9,757 nt of DNA from Actinomycetes bacterium (GCA_021791615.1 JAJYWG010000470.1:1-9757); one strand, 5' to 3'. Positions 1 through 6,837 are shown, counted from the stretch's first letter. Notes: generated from the sequence alone by a model not told the origin. Numbers and translations are program-made.

Positions 1-84
1 TGGAGCCGTGACGGCAAGTCGGGCACCTCCTACTGGGCACAGCGGGTGGAGCCGGCGGGCCGGGGCGCGAAGGAGGGGTCATGA
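1..84 (+). CDS. 3' end of an unidentified AICE operon gene (5' end outside window)
   Basis: Reading frame 1 is open from the first base to a TGA at 82-84 and gives 27 residues ending in ...RVEPAGRGAKEGS. It is taken as the tail of a real gene because its stop overlaps the next start (ATGA at 81-84), the same coupling used by the following genes. In pSAM2-like elements this position, just before the transfer genes, usually carries small regulatory or spread proteins. Too little sequence is present to assign a family, and the call rests on the operon geometry only. Confidence 0.5.
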   Translation, partial: WSRDGKSGTSYWAQRVEPAGRGAKEGS

Positions 85-206
85 GGACGGCGGCCCGACT
101 CGCCGCGGCCGCCGGGTTCGTCCTCGCCGCCGTGGGCAACCCGCTCGGCGCTCTCGCCTTCGCGGCGCTGGGCGCCCTCCTGGTCCGGCTGGAGGTGGGC
201 CGATGA
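81..206 (+). CDS. Small membrane peptide, Spd-like position in transfer operon
   Basis: This is a 41-residue ORF starting ATG at 81 behind a strong ribosome-binding site (AGGAGG at 71-76). Its stop overlaps the translocase start as ATGA (203-206). After a short basic start (MRTAARL) the peptide is almost all Ala, Gly, Leu, Val and Phe, in two hydrophobic stretches of about 12-16 residues split by NP at about residues 20-21. It ends in a charged tail, LVRLEVGR. This suggests a single kinked membrane segment or a short hairpin. Small hydrophobic proteins encoded beside tra in Streptomyces conjugative elements (Spd proteins) help spread the element between hyphal compartments. The link to that group is inferred from size, hydrophobicity and position, not from recognisable sequence similarity. 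Confidence 0.6.
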   Translation: MRTAARLAAAAGFVLAAVGNPLGALAFAALGALLVRLEVGR

Positions 207-1519
207 CCACCCAGCACACGACCACCGGCCCCCGCCTGGGCGTCCGGGTGGGCCACGCCCTCGCCCGGGTGGCCTGGGGACGCCGGCTGGAGTGTGGGCT
301 GGCCCTCGTCGCGTTGGCGGCGAGGGCCACCCTCAACCGCCTGGCTGGCGCCCACGGCGCCGACATCATCCTGGCCTTCGGGACCGCCCTTCTCCTCTGG
401 TCCCCGTCCGTGCGCACCTGGTTGGCGCGGACGGCCCACGACGAGCGGATCGAACGGACCGTGACCAAGGCCGTGGCCGCCTCGGGCGTGCTCGGTGGCC
501 GGGACGTCGTCGTCGACGCCATCCGCCCCATACCGGCCGGGCACCAGCTCAACCTGTGGGTCCCGCCGGGCACATCTGTCTCCGAGCTGCAGAAGGGCGA
601 GGAGCTCCTCGCCGTGGCTTTCGGCGCCCGCAGCGTCACCGTCGAGCGGGACCCGGCCCACGCCGGGCGCGCCGTTGTGACCGTGTCCTTCGTCGACCCG
701 TTGGGCGGTCCGCCCCGGCCGTGGCCGTGGACGGGGGCCTCGAGGACCGACTTCTGGGCCGGGTTGCCCCTCGGGTACGACGAGGCCGGCGAGACGGTGT
801 GGCTCAGCCTGATCGAGCGCCACCTGCTGATCGGAGGCGAGCCCGGCGGCGGCAAGTCCAATGCCCTCTCCTTGGTGACGGCGGCCGCCGCCCTCGACCC
901 CTCCGCCGAGCTGTGGCTGTTCGACGGGAAGCTCGTCGAGCTGGCCGCCTGGCGGCTGGCGGCCACCCGGTTCGTGGGCGCCGACCTCCACGAGGCGACA
1001 GACGCCCTGGACGAGCTGCGGGCCGAGATGGTCCGTCGCTACGAGCTGCTGCTGGCCAACGAGCTGCGGAAGGTGGCCCCGGGCATGGGGCTCGGCCCGA
1101 TCGTGGTGGTCGTCGACGAGCTCGCCCTCTACCTCCACGGCACCGGCAAGGCCGGCACGGGCTTCGCCGAGGCGCTCCGGGACTTGGTGGCCCGGGGCCG
1201 GGCCGCCGGCGTGGTGGTGGTGGCCGCCACCCAGAAGCCGGCCTCCGACGTCGTGCCCACCTCGCTCCGGGACCTGTTCGGCTACCGGCTCGCCATGCGG
1301 TGCGCCACCCGGGACGCATCGGACACCATCCTCGGCTCGGGCTGGGCGACCGCCGGCTACACCGCCTCCGACATCGACCCGACCACCAGGGGCACGGGAC
1401 TGCTCCTCGCCGAAGGCGGCTTGCCCCGCCGGCTGCGGGCGTTCCACCTCGACGACGAGGGGCTCGCCCGCACGGCTGCCTGCGCCGCCCGCCTCCGCGA
1501 CGGGGACGGTGCCCGATGA
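203..1519 (+). CDS. FtsK/TraB-type conjugative DNA translocase
   Basis: This 438-residue protein is the likely single-protein pump that moves double-stranded element DNA between cells, as TraB/TraSA do in Streptomyces. Hydrophobic segments at about residues 32-41 and 54-66 would anchor it in the membrane. The FtsK/SpoIIIE ATPase domain follows, with Walker A GGEPGGGKS at 211-219, Walker B VVVVDE at 301-306 and the FtsK-family ATQKP motif at 342-346, then DLFGYRLAMRCATRDASD, typical of the family. The start at 203 is preferred because GGAGG (191-195) precedes it at a good distance and it overlaps the upstream stop. An upstream extension of the same frame runs through the two preceding genes. 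I cannot see a recognisable C-terminal gamma/winged-helix domain beyond the motor. The stop overlaps the rep start as ATGA (1516-1519), so the two are translationally coupled. Confidence 0.9.
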   Translation: MTTQHTTTGPRLGVRVGHALARVAWGRRLECGLALVALAARATLNRLAGAHGADIILAFGTALLLWSPSVRTWLARTAHDERIERTVTKAVAASGVLGGRDVVVDAIRPIPAGHQLNLWVPPGTSVSELQKGEELLAVAFGARSVTVERDPAHAGRAVVTVSFVDPLGGPPRPWPWTGASRTDFWAGLPLGYDEAGETVWLSLIERHLLIGGEPGGGKSNALSLVTAAAALDPSAELWLFDGKLVELAAWRLAATRFVGADLHEATDALDELRAEMVRRYELLLANELRKVAPGMGLGPIVVVVDELALYLHGTGKAGTGFAEALRDLVARGRAAGVVVVAATQKPASDVVPTSLRDLFGYRLAMRCATRDASDTILGSGWATAGYTASDIDPTTRGTGLLLAEGGLPRRLRAFHLDDEGLARTAACAARLRDGDGAR

Positions 1520-2928
1520 GGTCGGCCGGTCCCGACACCGGCGGCTCGCCGGTCGACGGCGTGGTGGCCCGGCTGCGTGCCCCCGGCGGCTACGAGGCCT
1601 TCGCCGAACGGGTGCGGCAAGCGGGCTGCTGCCGTCGACCCGTGCGGCTGTCCGGTCGGGTGACCACCACCGGACCGACCGGGCAGCCGGTCGTCCTCTT
1701 CGACACCGCCGCGCTGCCCGACCGGGTCCTCCTCAAGGCGTGCGGCACCCGGCGTGAGACCCTCTGCCCACCATGTGCCGCCGTCTACCGGGGAGATGCC
1801 TTCGCCCTCGTCGTCGCCGGCCTGCGGGGCGGCAAGGGGATCCCCGACGACATCACGTCCCACCCAGCCGTGCTGACCACGTTCACGGCACCCAGCTTCG
1901 GCCCGGTGCACCGGCGGCGGTCGGACGGCACGTGCCACCCGACCGGGCTGCGGTGCCCACACGGGACGGCCCTCGTCTGCGGTCGGCGGCACGCCGACGG
2001 CGACCCGCTCGTCGGCCAGCCCCTGTGTCCCGACTGCTACGACTACGAGGGCGCCGTGCTGTTCAACGCCGGGGTGTCCGAGCTGTGGCGGCGCACGACC
2101 ATCTACGCCCTGCGTGAGCTCGGCCGGCTGGCCGGCCTGAGCGTGCGCCAGGCCGAGCGGACCCTCCGGCTCTCCTACGTGAAGGTGGTCGAGTTCCAGC
2201 GGCGGGGATCGGTCCACGTGCACGCCGTCGTCCGGGTCGACCACCGGGGCGACGAGCACGGGACCCCGCCGGCGGTGTCCGGCGAGCTGCTCGCCGGCGC
2301 CCTGCTCGCTGCCGCCCGACGGGTCAGTGCCCCGCCACCCGAGCCCGGATCGGCTGCCCGGCTGCGCTGGGGCAGCCAGGCCGACGTGGCCGTCATCGGC
2401 GACAGCGACGACGGTCGGCGCCGGGCCGCCGCCTACACGGCCAAGTACGCGTGCAAGGGGTCCGACGCCGACGGCGTCCTCGACCACCGGTTCCGTGGCG
2501 GCGTCCCCCACCACCTCGAGCTGCCCGCCCACCTTCGTGCCCTCGCCGAGACGGCGTGGCGGCTCGGGGACCGCCCCGACCTCGGCCACCTCCGCCTCCA
2601 CCTGTGGGCCCACACGTGCGGTCACCGGGGCCACTTCCTCACGAAGAGCCGCCGCTACTCGACCACCTTCGGCCAGCTCCGGGCCGACCGGCAGCGCTGG
2701 CGGGTCGAGCACGGGCACGCCGAAGGCGACCAGGTGTCCGAGTCCCCCGCCACCGGCCAGTGGCGCTTCGAGGGCGTCGGCTACCGGAGCACCGGCGACG
2801 CCTGGCTCGCTGCCGGCATCGCCGAGGCGGAGCGGCTCGGACGACAGGCAGCGTGGGAGGACCGCCAGTGGGCATCGGCGACGACTCCCGAGCCCGAGCC
2901 CGGGCCCAGCCCGGTCGAGGAGTCGTGA
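1516..2928 (+). CDS. RepSA-type rolling-circle replication initiator
   Basis: This 470-residue protein resembles the pSAM2 RepSA family of AICE initiators, which nick the excised circle at a double-strand origin and start rolling-circle replication. Visible marks are the family signature TFTAPSFGPVH at 122-132, the HUH metal-binding motif in SVHVHAVVRV (His234, His236), and candidate nucleophile tyrosines in AAYTAKYACK (Tyr307, Tyr311, with Lys310). Cysteine pairs CPPC (84-87) and CPDC (171-174), plus single cysteines at 140, 147 and 155, suggest zinc sites. The start at 1516 is chosen because it overlaps the translocase stop. The frame is open far upstream, but that stretch lies antisense-free over the translocase gene and is a high-GC shadow. 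The stop overlaps the xis start (TGATG, 2926-2930). No origin sequence was identified. Confidence 0.88.
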   Translation: MRSAGPDTGGSPVDGVVARLRAPGGYEAFAERVRQAGCCRRPVRLSGRVTTTGPTGQPVVLFDTAALPDRVLLKACGTRRETLCPPCAAVYRGDAFALVVAGLRGGKGIPDDITSHPAVLTTFTAPSFGPVHRRRSDGTCHPTGLRCPHGTALVCGRRHADGDPLVGQPLCPDCYDYEGAVLFNAGVSELWRRTTIYALRELGRLAGLSVRQAERTLRLSYVKVVEFQRRGSVHVHAVVRVDHRGDEHGTPPAVSGELLAGALLAAARRVSAPPPEPGSAARLRWGSQADVAVIGDSDDGRRRAAAYTAKYACKGSDADGVLDHRFRGGVPHHLELPAHLRALAETAWRLGDRPDLGHLRLHLWAHTCGHRGHFLTKSRRYSTTFGQLRADRQRWRVEHGHAEGDQVSESPATGQWRFEGVGYRSTGDAWLAAGIAEAERLGRQAAWEDRQWASATTPEPEPGPSPVEES

Positions 2929-3146
2929 TGGGGACGCCGGCGCCACGACCCCCGCTCGTCGACGTGGCCGGAGCGGCCGCCATGCTCGGCATCACCGTCC
3001 GACACGTCCGCCACCTGATCGCCGAGCGACGGATCCCCTACGTCAAGGTCGGCCACTACGTCCGCTTCGACCCGAGCGAGCTGGCCGCCTGGATCGACGA
3101 GCGACGGGTGCCGGTGGGCGGGGTCGCCCGGAGAGTCGGGCGGTAG
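2928..3146 (+). CDS. xis: Excisionase-like helix-turn-helix protein (Xis)
   Basis: This 72-residue basic protein has a single MerR/excisionase-type helix-turn-helix (HTH_17 style) covering about residues 11-62: VAGAAAMLGITVRHVRHLIA, then RRIPYVKVGHYVRFDPSEL and AAWIDERRV. Proteins of this size and fold between rep and int in AICEs direct the integrase toward excision by bending DNA at the attachment site. ATG at 2928 shares one base with the rep stop, so expression follows rep. The family also includes plain transcriptional regulators, and the excisionase role rests on the rep-xis-int gene order. Its TAG stop lies inside a possible -10 box, TAGGGT (3144-3149). Confidence 0.85.
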   Translation: MGTPAPRPPLVDVAGAAAMLGITVRHVRHLIAERRIPYVKVGHYVRFDPSELAAWIDERRVPVGGVARRVGR

Positions 3147-3274
3147 GGTGGAGGTGCTTCACCGCTGCAGCCCCGGTCGCAGCGGGCTCGCGCCGGAAGC
3201 CTCGACGGGCAGGCGCCTCGATCCACCCCTGGCCGTGGTCGACCACGGCACCGGACGGTTGAGGTAGTGCGAGC
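3144..3274 (+). promoter_or_regulatory. int leader with 18-bp palindrome and second inverted repeat
   Basis: This is the only sizeable gap in the AICE operon. TAGGGT (3144-3149) matches the actinobacterial -10 pattern. Two symmetric elements follow: CCGCTGC/GCAGCGG with a 10-nt loop (3162-3168 and 3179-3185), and a perfect 18-bp palindrome GCCGTGGTCGACCACGGC at 3232-3249, ending 25 nt before the integrase ATG. The palindrome is a plausible operator, and the first repeat could be an operator or a weak hairpin. GAGG (3261-3264) is the likely int ribosome-binding site. A 37-codon frame from GTG 3154 exists but has no features of a real protein. Confidence 0.5.
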
Positions 3275-4435
3275 ATGGCGGGACGGCGACAGTTCGGCAG
3301 CGTGCGGAAGCTCCCTTCGGGCCGGTGGCAGGCCCGCTACTTCGCCCTCGACGGACGGCGGGTCATCGCCCCCCAGACGTTCCCGACCAAGACCGACGCC
3401 ACCCTGTGGCTCGACTCGGTCCGCACCGAACAGGCCATGGGGCTGCGGGTCGACCCCGGTCGCTCCAGGATCCTCCTCGGCCACTACGCCAACGAGTGGT
3501 TGGCCGACCGGGTCGGTATCTCGCCGCGCACCCGCGAGATCTACGCCGCCCAGCTGAAGCTGCACATCCTGCCCCTCATCGACCCGTCGGTCCCCGCCCT
3601 CGGCGACCTGCCGCTCCTCGCCCTCACGCCCGAGCTCCTCCGCAAGTGGTATGCGGCGCTGGCCGAGCAGCGGAGCCCGTCGGTCGCCGCCAAGGCCTAC
3701 GTCCGGCTCCGCCAGATCCTGGCCCGGGCCGTCGACGACGACCGGATCGCCAAGAACCCCTGCCGCATCGAACGGGGCGGAGTCGAACGTCACGCCGAAC
3801 AGCGCTTCGCCACCATGGAGGAGCTGGCCACTTTGGCCGGTGCCGTCCCCGACCGGTATCGGGCCATGGTGCTGACCGCCGGGCTGGCCGGACTGCGCCT
3901 CGGGGAGCTCCTGGCCCTCCGCCGGTCCGAGCTCGACCTCGACAGGGGCGTCGTACGCGTGGTGCGCAAGCGCCTCCGCCTGGCCTCGGGCGAGACCATC
4001 GAGGACGCCCCCAAGACCCACGCCGGCATCCGTACCGTCGCCCTGCCCGGCCCCCTCGTCGACGAGCTTCGTGTCCACCTCGAGCGGTTCGTCGCATCGG
4101 AACCGGACGCCTACGTGTTCACCTCCACCGAAGGCACGCCCATCGAGCGGAACAACTTCCGCAACCGGATCTGGCTACCGGCCTGTGCCTCGGTCGGCAT
4201 GGACGGCTTCCGGTTCCACGACCTCCGCCACACGGCCGGCACGCTGGCCGCCAGGACTGGCGCCACCACCAAGGAGCTCATGGCCCGGCTCGGCCACGCC
4301 AGCGCCAACGCAGCGATGATCTACCAGCACGCGTCAGACGATCGGGACCGGCGGATCGCCGACGTGTTGGGGGAGATGGCGCGGGAGGCGGGGTTGGGAC
4401 ACTTCGACCACCGAAACGGAGACCTCGAGATCTGA
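3275..4435 (+). CDS. int: Tyrosine site-specific integrase of the AICE
   Basis: This 386-residue tyrosine recombinase integrates and excises the element at its attachment site. The N-terminal 55 residues (GSVRKLPSGRWQARYF...) form the arm-binding AP2-like domain. A SAM-like core-binding domain covers about 65-160, with the catalytic domain from about 175 on. All catalytic residues are visible: Arg208 in AGLRLGELLAL, Lys248, His315 and Arg318 in HDLRHT, His341 in LGHAS, and nucleophile Tyr350 in MIYQHA. The length is normal and the frame intact, so it should be active. ATG at 3275 has GAGG upstream and gives the family's usual start. The gene follows xis by 128 nt, so it may have its own promoter. 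In AICEs attP normally lies just beside int, so the site is expected in or near 4436-4460, but no matching second copy is in the window. Confidence 0.95.
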   Translation: MAGRRQFGSVRKLPSGRWQARYFALDGRRVIAPQTFPTKTDATLWLDSVRTEQAMGLRVDPGRSRILLGHYANEWLADRVGISPRTREIYAAQLKLHILPLIDPSVPALGDLPLLALTPELLRKWYAALAEQRSPSVAAKAYVRLRQILARAVDDDRIAKNPCRIERGGVERHAEQRFATMEELATLAGAVPDRYRAMVLTAGLAGLRLGELLALRRSELDLDRGVVRVVRKRLRLASGETIEDAPKTHAGIRTVALPGPLVDELRVHLERFVASEPDAYVFTSTEGTPIERNNFRNRIWLPACASVGMDGFRFHDLRHTAGTLAARTGATTKELMARLGHASANAAMIYQHASDDRDRRIADVLGEMAREAGLGHFDHRNGDLEI

Positions 4436-4546
4436 CTTGCACCGGTTGAATCCGCCGCAGTGCAGATTGAGTCATCTAGCGCACTCGGCGGAGCCTGGAT
4501 CGCAAGATCGCGCGACCCGCGAGGTCATTGGCTAGGCTTGGTACTG
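4436..4546. other. Junction between AICE and restriction-modification module; REase promoter
   Basis: GC content falls sharply here. 4442-4456 reads CCGGTTGAATCCGCC, which resembles a tRNA T-arm (GGTTCGAATCC) lacking one base, so it could be an att remnant, but no tRNA body is present and no second copy was seen. TAGGCT (4533-4538) is a -10-like box 8 nt before ATG 4547, suggesting a leaderless transcript for the endonuclease. No convincing -35 is visible. Confidence 0.35.
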
Positions 4547-5056
4547 ATGCCTGGCATGGACAGCGAACGCCTATCGCAGCGAGAGAAGCAGCCTGGCCAC
4601 GACCAGAGTTATCGAGAGTCCGAGGTTCGATTCATTACGGTTGCCCGGGCCGCTCTCGATCGCGACCAATATGTCGTGACGTATCAACCCAGAGAGCTGC
4701 GCGATCTATTCGGACGCCCAGGGCTGGGGATTCAGCCTGAGGCATCAATCGTCTCGAAGGCGACGAATCGACGCTTCTTCGTAGAAGTGAAGAAGCAGGG
4801 TGATCGAGGCAACGCAGAAGAACGAGCCTGCAAACATCACACTGTCCAGTTCTACAGGACGCTACACGATCGGTTTGGATATGATTATCATCCGTATGTA
4901 ACCGTATTTTGCGAAGCCTTAGCTGTAAACCCTCGGTATACTGACAAGTTCATTCACTTTTTTGAACCTGATCAGTATCTCCTATGGGTCGATTATGATC
5001 AGCAAATCTTGACCGACTTCTTGCGCGCCCGCTGTACAGCTTGGCTCGACGACTAG
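4547..5056 (+). CDS. Type II restriction endonuclease, MunI/EcoRI-like
   Basis: This PD-(D/E)XK nuclease would cut unmodified DNA at a short palindrome. It has 169 residues from ATG 4547, or 198 from GTG 4460. The shorter form is preferred because a -10-like TAGGCT sits 8 nt upstream and the 4460 extension looks unlike the rest; ATG 4556 is also possible. Numbered from 4460, the core is QPEASIV (92-98), then FFVEVKKQ with Glu109 and Lys111, then RGNAEERACK (116-125), and later FIHFFEPDQYLLW (164-176). From memory, MunI has SPDFAI...FGEIKRQ...RGNAHERSCK...ITFWYDHYQDNYFMW, and EcoRI has GNAIERSHK, which carries AATT-reading arginine. Both MunI arginines are kept (116, 122), so a CAATTG-like site is inferred. 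Glu94 replaces the usual catalytic Asp. The gene faces the methyltransferase tail to tail. Its codons are far less GC-rich than the flanks, indicating transfer. Confidence 0.8.
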   Translation: MPGMDSERLSQREKQPGHDQSYRESEVRFITVARAALDRDQYVVTYQPRELRDLFGRPGLGIQPEASIVSKATNRRFFVEVKKQGDRGNAEERACKHHTVQFYRTLHDRFGYDYHPYVTVFCEALAVNPRYTDKFIHFFEPDQYLLWVDYDQQILTDFLRARCTAWLDD

Positions 5057-5062
5057 CAGACC

Positions 5063-6145
5063 CTAGAAGAGGGTTGCCTGACCTACGACAGCCTTATCGT
5101 TTCCGATGTAGGGCCTAGTCGCTTGGACGACATCGTCTTTAGATCCGGCAACAATGACATACTCCAGATTACGGAGATGCGAGACCTTCCCAACCTTGTC
5201 GCCGCTCGGGTTATAGATACCAATCTGTGCTCCAACATAGCGTTTTGAGTCGAATGCCAATGACTCGACATACTCGTGATGAGCGCACATTCGCTCAAGC
5301 TCTTCACGAGTTACCCACGCCTCATCATTGTAAGACAGTATGAGCACGCGGCAGCTAACAGACTGGACAACATCGCGCAACGCTTTTGGCATCTGCGGGC
5401 GCGAATTGAAGACGCTCTTCGTGGAGTCGTCTCTGGAGTCAATCCGCTTGCATGCAACTCCATAGTGATGCGGAGCATCCCACGCAACAAGTGTTTCCCA
5501 GATGTGGTAGTTGGTGAAGTAACGGTGCTGATTGTATGGAGGGTCAAGATAGGCGACGTCGAACTCACCTAGTGACCCAGCCAAGGCACAGGCATCCCCT
5601 CGAATAGCTCGGCCATTCCCCGGGAGCAGATCTGGGACTCTCAGATCAAGATCATTAAAGGAACGTGGAGCCCACTGCTTAACATAGGCCATCTGCACGC
5701 CGGTCGTGGAATCCACTCGGTCCGCAGCCTCGATCAGACTCGTCAGTAGAATTGGATAGATAGTTGTGTTGGCATATTCCGATTCAATGGCATTCCGGAT
5801 GGCATCTATGCGCTCACCATTAAATGGCTGAAAAAAGCGCGATTGATTGCAGAATGTCTCAGTAAAGTATCCCGGCTCTCCCCGAAGGCTCGAGAGATGA
5901 CGTAACGCATCATTCAATACTGACATGTCGACTTCACGAGCATCGGTCTCGATATATGTCTGAGCAAAGACCTCGGAATAGCGAGCTGTGTCGACGGCTG
6001 TAGTTATGTAGCCGCGCTTCTTCAATTCCTGGGCAACTCGGGTAGTCCCAGTGAAAAGGTCAAGCGCTGTCGTGCCGCCGATTGTGGCGACCAGGTCACC
6101 GAGGATAGGGACCAGGCGGCGCTTGGAACCGATGTACTTGATCAT
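5063..6145 (-). CDS. N6-adenine DNA methyltransferase, D12 class (R-M partner)
   Basis: This 360-residue enzyme methylates adenine in the site cut by the neighbouring nuclease and protects the host. Motif order is X then I then IV: KYIGSKRR at 3-10, the SAM-binding DLFTGTTRVA at 29-38, and catalytic YLDPPYNQHRY at 199-209, followed by LILSYND at 268-274. The long stretch between motifs I and IV is the likely target-recognition region, as in D12/alpha-class enzymes. The ATG at 6145 is preferred because the family starts at the KYIGSK motif and TAAGTT (6153-6158) sits 7 nt upstream as a possible leaderless promoter. An in-frame start at 6205 would add 20 Pro/Ala/Arg-rich residues. Its stop is 6 nt from the nuclease stop. 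Base composition matches the nuclease, not the flanks. The motifs are intact, so it should be active. Confidence 0.92.
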   Translation of the reverse strand: MIKYIGSKRRLVPILGDLVATIGGTTALDLFTGTTRVAQELKKRGYITTAVDTARYSEVFAQTYIETDAREVDMSVLNDALRHLSSLRGEPGYFTETFCNQSRFFQPFNGERIDAIRNAIESEYANTTIYPILLTSLIEAADRVDSTTGVQMAYVKQWAPRSFNDLDLRVPDLLPGNGRAIRGDACALAGSLGEFDVAYLDPPYNQHRYFTNYHIWETLVAWDAPHHYGVACKRIDSRDDSTKSVFNSRPQMPKALRDVVQSVSCRVLILSYNDEAWVTREELERMCAHHEYVESLAFDSKRYVGAQIGIYNPSGDKVGKVSHLRNLEYVIVAGSKDDVVQATRPYIGNDKAVVGQATLF

Positions 6146-6275
6146 CGCCACGAACTTACTAGGGGCGGCCGAGGGTCGGGGTCCACGTGGCAAGGCGCTC
6201 GGCAAATTTGGGACGCAGGTGTCCAGGTCCAGGATTCGTAGAGACTATGGCGGTTGGGTCTCTCATGCCGCGGTA
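6146..6275. other. Spacer between methyltransferase and toxin-antitoxin remnants
   Basis: This non-coding stretch holds the presumed methyltransferase promoter (TAAGTT at 6153-6158, minus strand) and the change from lower to higher GC. It has an AGAGAC/GTCTCT inverted repeat (6240-6245 and 6258-6263, 12-nt loop) of unknown meaning. No gene is visible. Confidence 0.4.
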
Positions 6276-6334
6276 AGCGTGTCTCACAGGGCGTTCGGGA
6301 CGAGCACGCAGGCGTCGAGGAGCGCGGAGTACAC
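6276..6334 (-). pseudogene. Remnant of PIN toxin gene start (partner of 6349-6837 antitoxin)
   Basis: This matches the first part of the intact PIN toxin gene at 8818-9384, at the same position relative to the antitoxin. It reads GTG at 6334, then YSALLDACVLVPNAL, and stops at codon 17, where TGC (Cys in the intact copy) has become TGA. Similarity to the intact gene ends at about 6276, and the sequence beyond is unrelated, so the rest of the toxin has been lost. Only the first catalytic Asp (residue 7) of the four-acid PIN site survives, so no functional toxin can be made. Confidence 0.85.
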
Positions 6335-6707
6335 GGAAGACGCCCCGCTTACGCGAGCTTCTGCCTGGCTTCGGCGAGGGCGGCCTCGTAGTCCTCGACC
6401 GTTCCTTCGTAGACCCCGAGGTCCTGGGCGTCGCCGGTCAGCTCGGACAGGGCCTGCCGGCGTTCGGTTTGCCTGTCCTGCTGGAACGTGAGCAGGTCGA
6501 CCAGTCGGATCCTGCGGTGGCGGTTCGGGGTTTCGTAGGGGATCCGGCCCTCCTCCAGCAGTTTGATGAGCGTCGGCCTGCTGACGCCGAGCAGATCGGC
6601 CGCCTGCTGCGTCGTGAGCCGCATGGCCAGCGGGGCCAGCGTCACGGCCTGGCCCCGGTGCATCGACGAGACGACCGTCGTGAGGACCCGCCGCAATTCG
6701 TCCGGAA
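6276..6707. repeat. Direct repeat copy 1 (432 bp visible, antitoxin plus toxin start)
   Basis: Aligned without gaps to 9326-9757 at a constant 3050-bp offset. I counted 13 differences (about 97% identity), twelve of them left of 6480 and only one in 6481-6707. The second copy is cut by the window edge, so the repeat may be longer. It covers most of the antitoxin and the first 16 codons of the PIN toxin. Confidence 0.95.
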
Positions 6708-6837
6708 GGAGTGCCTCGTCGCCGTCGGCGGCCACGAGCCGCAGCGGTTCATCACCTGCTTTGAGGAGCGCGGCCAACGTGGCGAGCGCCTCGGCATCCC
6801 CCGGCGGGAACACCGTTTCCTCTCGGATTGCACCCAT
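6349..6837 (-). CDS. Helix-turn-helix antitoxin, orphaned copy
   Basis: This 162-residue DNA-binding protein is the probable antitoxin and autorepressor of a PIN-toxin module. An excisionase/MerR-type helix-turn-helix covers about 74-113 (RLTTQQAADLLGVSRPTLIK, then LLEEGRIPYETPNRHRRI). The acidic C-terminal tail (about 132-162) is the likely toxin-binding part. Start ATG 6837 is favoured: GGGGAGG lies 6 nt upstream, a promoter lies just beyond, and upstream in-frame starts would run through that promoter. The gene is intact, yet its toxin is reduced to 16 codons. The product differs from the second antitoxin in few residues (for example QKLA against NKLV at the end), so it may neutralise the intact toxin at 8818-9384 or repress its promoter. 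HTH-plus-PIN pairs are common in actinobacteria; the antitoxin role is inferred from pairing. Confidence 0.8.
   Translation of the reverse strand: MGAIREETVFPPGDAEALATLAALLKAGDEPLRLVAADGDEALLPDELRRVLTTVVSSMHRGQAVTLAPLAMRLTTQQAADLLGVSRPTLIKLLEEGRIPYETPNRHRRIRLVDLLTFQQDRQTERRQALSELTGDAQDLGVYEGTVEDYEAALAEARQKLA

Noticed and set aside
292..1515. Upstream extension of the rep reading frame over the translocase gene
   Set aside because: Translation is Arg/Pro/Gly-rich without motifs; the translocase with Walker A/B occupies this DNA, and the rep start is fixed by the ATGA overlap.
1357..2946. Long open frame on the minus strand opposite rep (529 codons)
   Set aside because: High-GC shadow of the rep gene; no domain motifs, and rep has clear HUH and family signatures on the other strand.
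2327..3262. 311-codon plus-strand frame across rep end, xis and int leader
   Set aside because: Ser/Pro/Thr/Arg-rich shadow overlapping three better supported features.
3056..4078. 340-codon minus-strand frame opposite int
   Set aside because: Shadow of the integrase, which carries all tyrosine-recombinase residues.
4624..4634. GGTTCGATTC resembling a tRNA T-loop
   Set aside because: Lies inside the endonuclease reading frame and has no matching acceptor or anticodon stems; chance match.
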